Source: Clostridiales bacterium (GTDB taxonomy: Bacteria > Bacillota > Clostridia > Oscillospirales > Acutalibacteraceae). From it: a DNA stretch of 6,640 nt. The notes below the pieces were generated by a model. The model did not search any database. It was not told the origin of the DNA and saw only the letters and a program-made list of their open reading frames with translations. Below, one piece after another: positions 5,013-6,640 of this stretch; position 1 is the first letter of the stretch; each line of letters begins with the position of its first letter. The DNA is taken from NCBI GenBank assembly GCA_022791355.1, contig JAAVYX010000270.1, forward strand, positions 1-6,640, written 5' to 3'. Position numbers and translations under genes: made by a program.

Positions 5013-6205
5013 GCACCAGCACCCCCAAACACCGGAACCTCATATTTTCCTAAAGTCAGGTTGTCGGAAGCTCCGTTTAGTTCGGTACCGTCAATATCCA
5101 CAATGCCCTTTAACCCTAAAAGGCGGGTTTCGATTTGACTGATGCGAACAACCAAATAGGGATTATCAGCCCATGATTTACGAAGCTCAAGCAAATAGCT
5201 TGAAATAACTTCATTGATTGCGTTTTGAAGGTTCCCCCACCCATACCCTACATCAAAGGTAATATTGGTTTTCACTGTAACAGAAACACCGGCGGCGCTT
5301 TTCACCTTGACTACATGACCGATAGGAGCCAGCCCGTGACCTTCCCCGGCGTATTCATCAGGATCAACGGTTTGCTGCACCGTCTTAATCAGGGTATCGG
5401 AAGCAAGTCCGAAATCTGCATTCAGGATGGTTAAAAGCACCGTCCCTCCGGTTGTCAGCTTCTTGCCGTTTGCGGCGTCAAACACCGTTTCAAGCCATGC
5501 GGCGGGTTCACCGCTTAAAGTAGGCTTTATGGCGTCATACCACGCCTGAACCGCTGCGGAAGGTATCATTTCGGCGGGGCGAAGGCCATTGTTCCAAGCC
5601 CTAGTTACCTTGACGCCGCCAACGCCTGGAATGGCGTTTGTTTTTTCAAGGTAGTCGCGCATATTGCCGCCGAAAGACCCTTCATTGAACGACTCAAAAT
5701 AACGGGTTCGTAAATCCTCCGTATCTTCTTCATCTTCTCCGGGAATGAGAATTTCCGTAAGCTCGGCGGTTTCCAGCCCTTGAATATAATCAATAGGGGT
5801 CATAGTTCCCAGCTGCTGATTACCGACACGGCCAGGGATTTCACATTGCACCTGATATTCGCCGTCCACGATTTTTTCAAGTACAGTGAAATTTATTGAA
5901 CCGATATTGAACCGCCGCCCGGTAACGTCAATATTTGCGGGAGTGAATACACCCTTCATAACAGCGCGGGTCGCTTCATAGGGGATAATTCCCCTTTCCT
6001 TACAACGCTTTATAAGGAATTCCCTTGAAGCCGTATCGCCGTATGCTTCGGCTATCAGGGTATTCAGTTCAATATAAAGCAGCTGTAATTCAAGCGCCGT
6101 GGGGGAATGGGTATCGAAAATAACCGATCCTTCCCGCTTGTCAAACTTGTCGGATACCCGTGAAAGCATTCGTCCAAGAATTTCATCATAGGTTACATCG
6201 TACAT
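5009..6205 (-). CDS. Baseplate J / gp47-family protein (XkdT-like)
   Basis: A 398-residue protein of the Baseplate_J family (P2 gpJ, PBSX XkdT; related to T4 gp6), a main structural piece of the baseplate wedge that surrounds the central hub of a contractile tail. Recognisable parts: the N-terminal helix region (MYDVTYDEILGRMLSRV to about 80); the CEIPGRVGNQQLGT segment (121-134), equivalent to the family's A-G-x-x-G-N motif; the signature RYFESFNEGSFGGNMRDY (168-185) followed by AIPGVGGVKVTRAWNNG (191-207); and the C-terminal VTVKTNITFDVGYGW (309-323) and RISQIETRLLGLKGIVDID (354-372). Residues about 208-253 form an extra segment before the TVLLTILNADFG strand, making it about 50 residues longer than XkdT. 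The start overlaps the upstream stop by one base (TAATG), with AAGGTGGTGA (6213-6222) seven bases before it, one base off the ideal anti-16S match. Intact. Confidence 0.95.
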   Translation of the reverse strand: MYDVTYDEILGRMLSRVSDKFDKREGSVIFDTHSPTALELQLLYIELNTLIAEAYGDTASREFLIKRCKERGIIPYEATRAVMKGVFTPANIDVTGRRFNIGSINFTVLEKIVDGEYQVQCEIPGRVGNQQLGTMTPIDYIQGLETAELTEILIPGEDEEDTEDLRTRYFESFNEGSFGGNMRDYLEKTNAIPGVGGVKVTRAWNNGLRPAEMIPSAAVQAWYDAIKPTLSGEPAAWLETVFDAANGKKLTTGGTVLLTILNADFGLASDTLIKTVQQTVDPDEYAGEGHGLAPIGHVVKVKSAAGVSVTVKTNITFDVGYGWGNLQNAINEVISSYLLELRKSWADNPYLVVRISQIETRLLGLKGIVDIDGTELNGASDNLTLGKYEVPVFGGAGA

Positions 6206-6609
6206 TAAAAGTTCACCACCTTTTCAGCATCCACATCACCGAAAACGGTGTGGGCGGTAAAAGCAACATGGATTTCGCCCTTTTGGGAAAGGTCAAACGC
6301 AAAATTATCCACGCTTTGAATCCGATCATCCCATGTCAGGGCTTCCGTGATCCGGCGCTCCAGCTCAGGGCAAACATAGGAAACAGGTTCGCCATACAAA
6401 TCAAGCAATTCAATTCCGTAATTCCACGAATACATGACATATTGGTATCGTTCCGTGTTCAGGATTTTATGTATTGCCTGTCTCATTGCGTCCTGATCGT
6501 CTGTGTAGCCCCGTACAAGTTCGCTTGCGAGGTTCATTTTGTAGGTATGGGTTGGCTGTTTTGCCATCTCAAAATCCTGTTCGAGAAAGGCTGTGGCTCC
6601 GGGTATCAT
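6205..6609 (-). CDS. DUF2634 / XkdS-like baseplate protein
   Basis: A 134-residue protein of the DUF2634 family (XkdS of PBSX), related to the gpW/gp25 wedge proteins that bind the sheath initiator and gpJ at the baseplate. Seen: the PTHTYKMNL strand (19-27), an R/D-rich region GYTDDQDAMRQAIHKILNTERY (34-55), then YVMYSWNYGIELLDLYGEP (57-75), the family's Y-S-x-x-Y-G-x-E-L-x-D-L-x-G core, and a C-terminal beta part RIQSVDNFAFDLSQKGEIHVAFT (96-118). The first ATG is preferred because it overlaps the previous gene's stop by four bases (ATGA), with GGTGGA nine bases upstream; M15 is an alternative. Its place directly before gpJ is the usual order xkdR-xkdS-xkdT. The C-terminal stop shares a base with the next ATG. 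Confidence 0.9.
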   Translation of the reverse strand: MIPGATAFLEQDFEMAKQPTHTYKMNLASELVRGYTDDQDAMRQAIHKILNTERYQYVMYSWNYGIELLDLYGEPVSYVCPELERRITEALTWDDRIQSVDNFAFDLSQKGEIHVAFTAHTVFGDVDAEKVVNF

Positions 6610-6640
6610 CCGATTCTATCCACCACAATATATTTTTGCC
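6606..6640 (-). CDS. 3' end of an upstream tail gene, probably DUF2577/XkdR-like (partial)
   Basis: Only the last ten codons are in the window. The frame reads QKYIVVDRIG and ends in TGA, which overlaps the ATG of the XkdS-like gene by four bases. The gene before xkdS in PBSX-like modules is xkdR (DUF2577), and a C-terminal QKYIVxDR strand fits what I recall of that family. The reading frame is supported by the overlap; the family is inferred mainly from gene order. Confidence 0.55.
   Translation of the reverse strand, partial: QKYIVVDRIG

Overview
The window is the distal end of the late operon of a tailed phage, almost certainly a prophage or prophage-derived tail element in a Gram-positive Clostridia-type host (Oscillospiraceae or Lachnospiraceae-like). 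The host assignment is inference. It rests on strong AGGAGG-type ribosome binding sites, tight ATGA/TAATG gene overlaps, a PBSX-like baseplate set (XkdS, XkdT and XkdU relatives), a Gram-positive amidase endolysin with two peptidoglycan-binding domains, and moderate, patchy GC. Every gene is on the minus strand, so the operon reads from the right edge of the window to the left.

Right part (6640 to 4464): the 3' tip of an upstream gene (probably DUF2577/XkdR-like), then a DUF2634/XkdS-like baseplate protein, a Baseplate J/XkdT-like wedge protein and a DUF2313/XkdU-like protein. They are joined by 1- or 4-base overlaps, which implies translational coupling and fixed assembly stoichiometry. This order is typical of contractile (myovirus or PBSX-like) tails.

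Middle (4464 to 2107): one 785-residue tail fibre / receptor-binding protein. Its modules in order are a short baseplate-anchor segment, eight 10-residue VT..KL repeats, a beta-rich segment, a classic fibre repeat (AGLVQLS), a beta domain, five 14-residue SHAEG-type repeats like those in trimeric adhesin heads, and a C-terminal Peptidase_G2-type self-cleaving chaperone domain. Base composition changes sharply at module edges. By hand count GC is about 40 % over the anchor, 55-68 % in the next modules, 27-53 % in the central beta and SHAEG part, and about 62 % again in the C-terminal domain. This is direct evidence of a mosaic gene.

Left part (2061 to 637): the lysis cassette, consisting of amidase endolysin, a small membrane and coiled-coil protein, and a holin, packed with 3-base gaps and ended by a very strong intrinsic terminator (583-629). 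Beyond the terminator is an independent small XRE-type regulator (248-499) with an inverted repeat just in front of its start codon. After that comes a gene-free stretch (1-247) crowded with inverted repeats. One of these overlaps a good extended -10 promoter that fires out of the left edge.

No new type of system is evident. The most interesting points are the mosaic, repeat-bounded fibre gene, the palindromes around the XRE gene and the left edge, and the poorly characterised 73-residue lysis-cassette protein.
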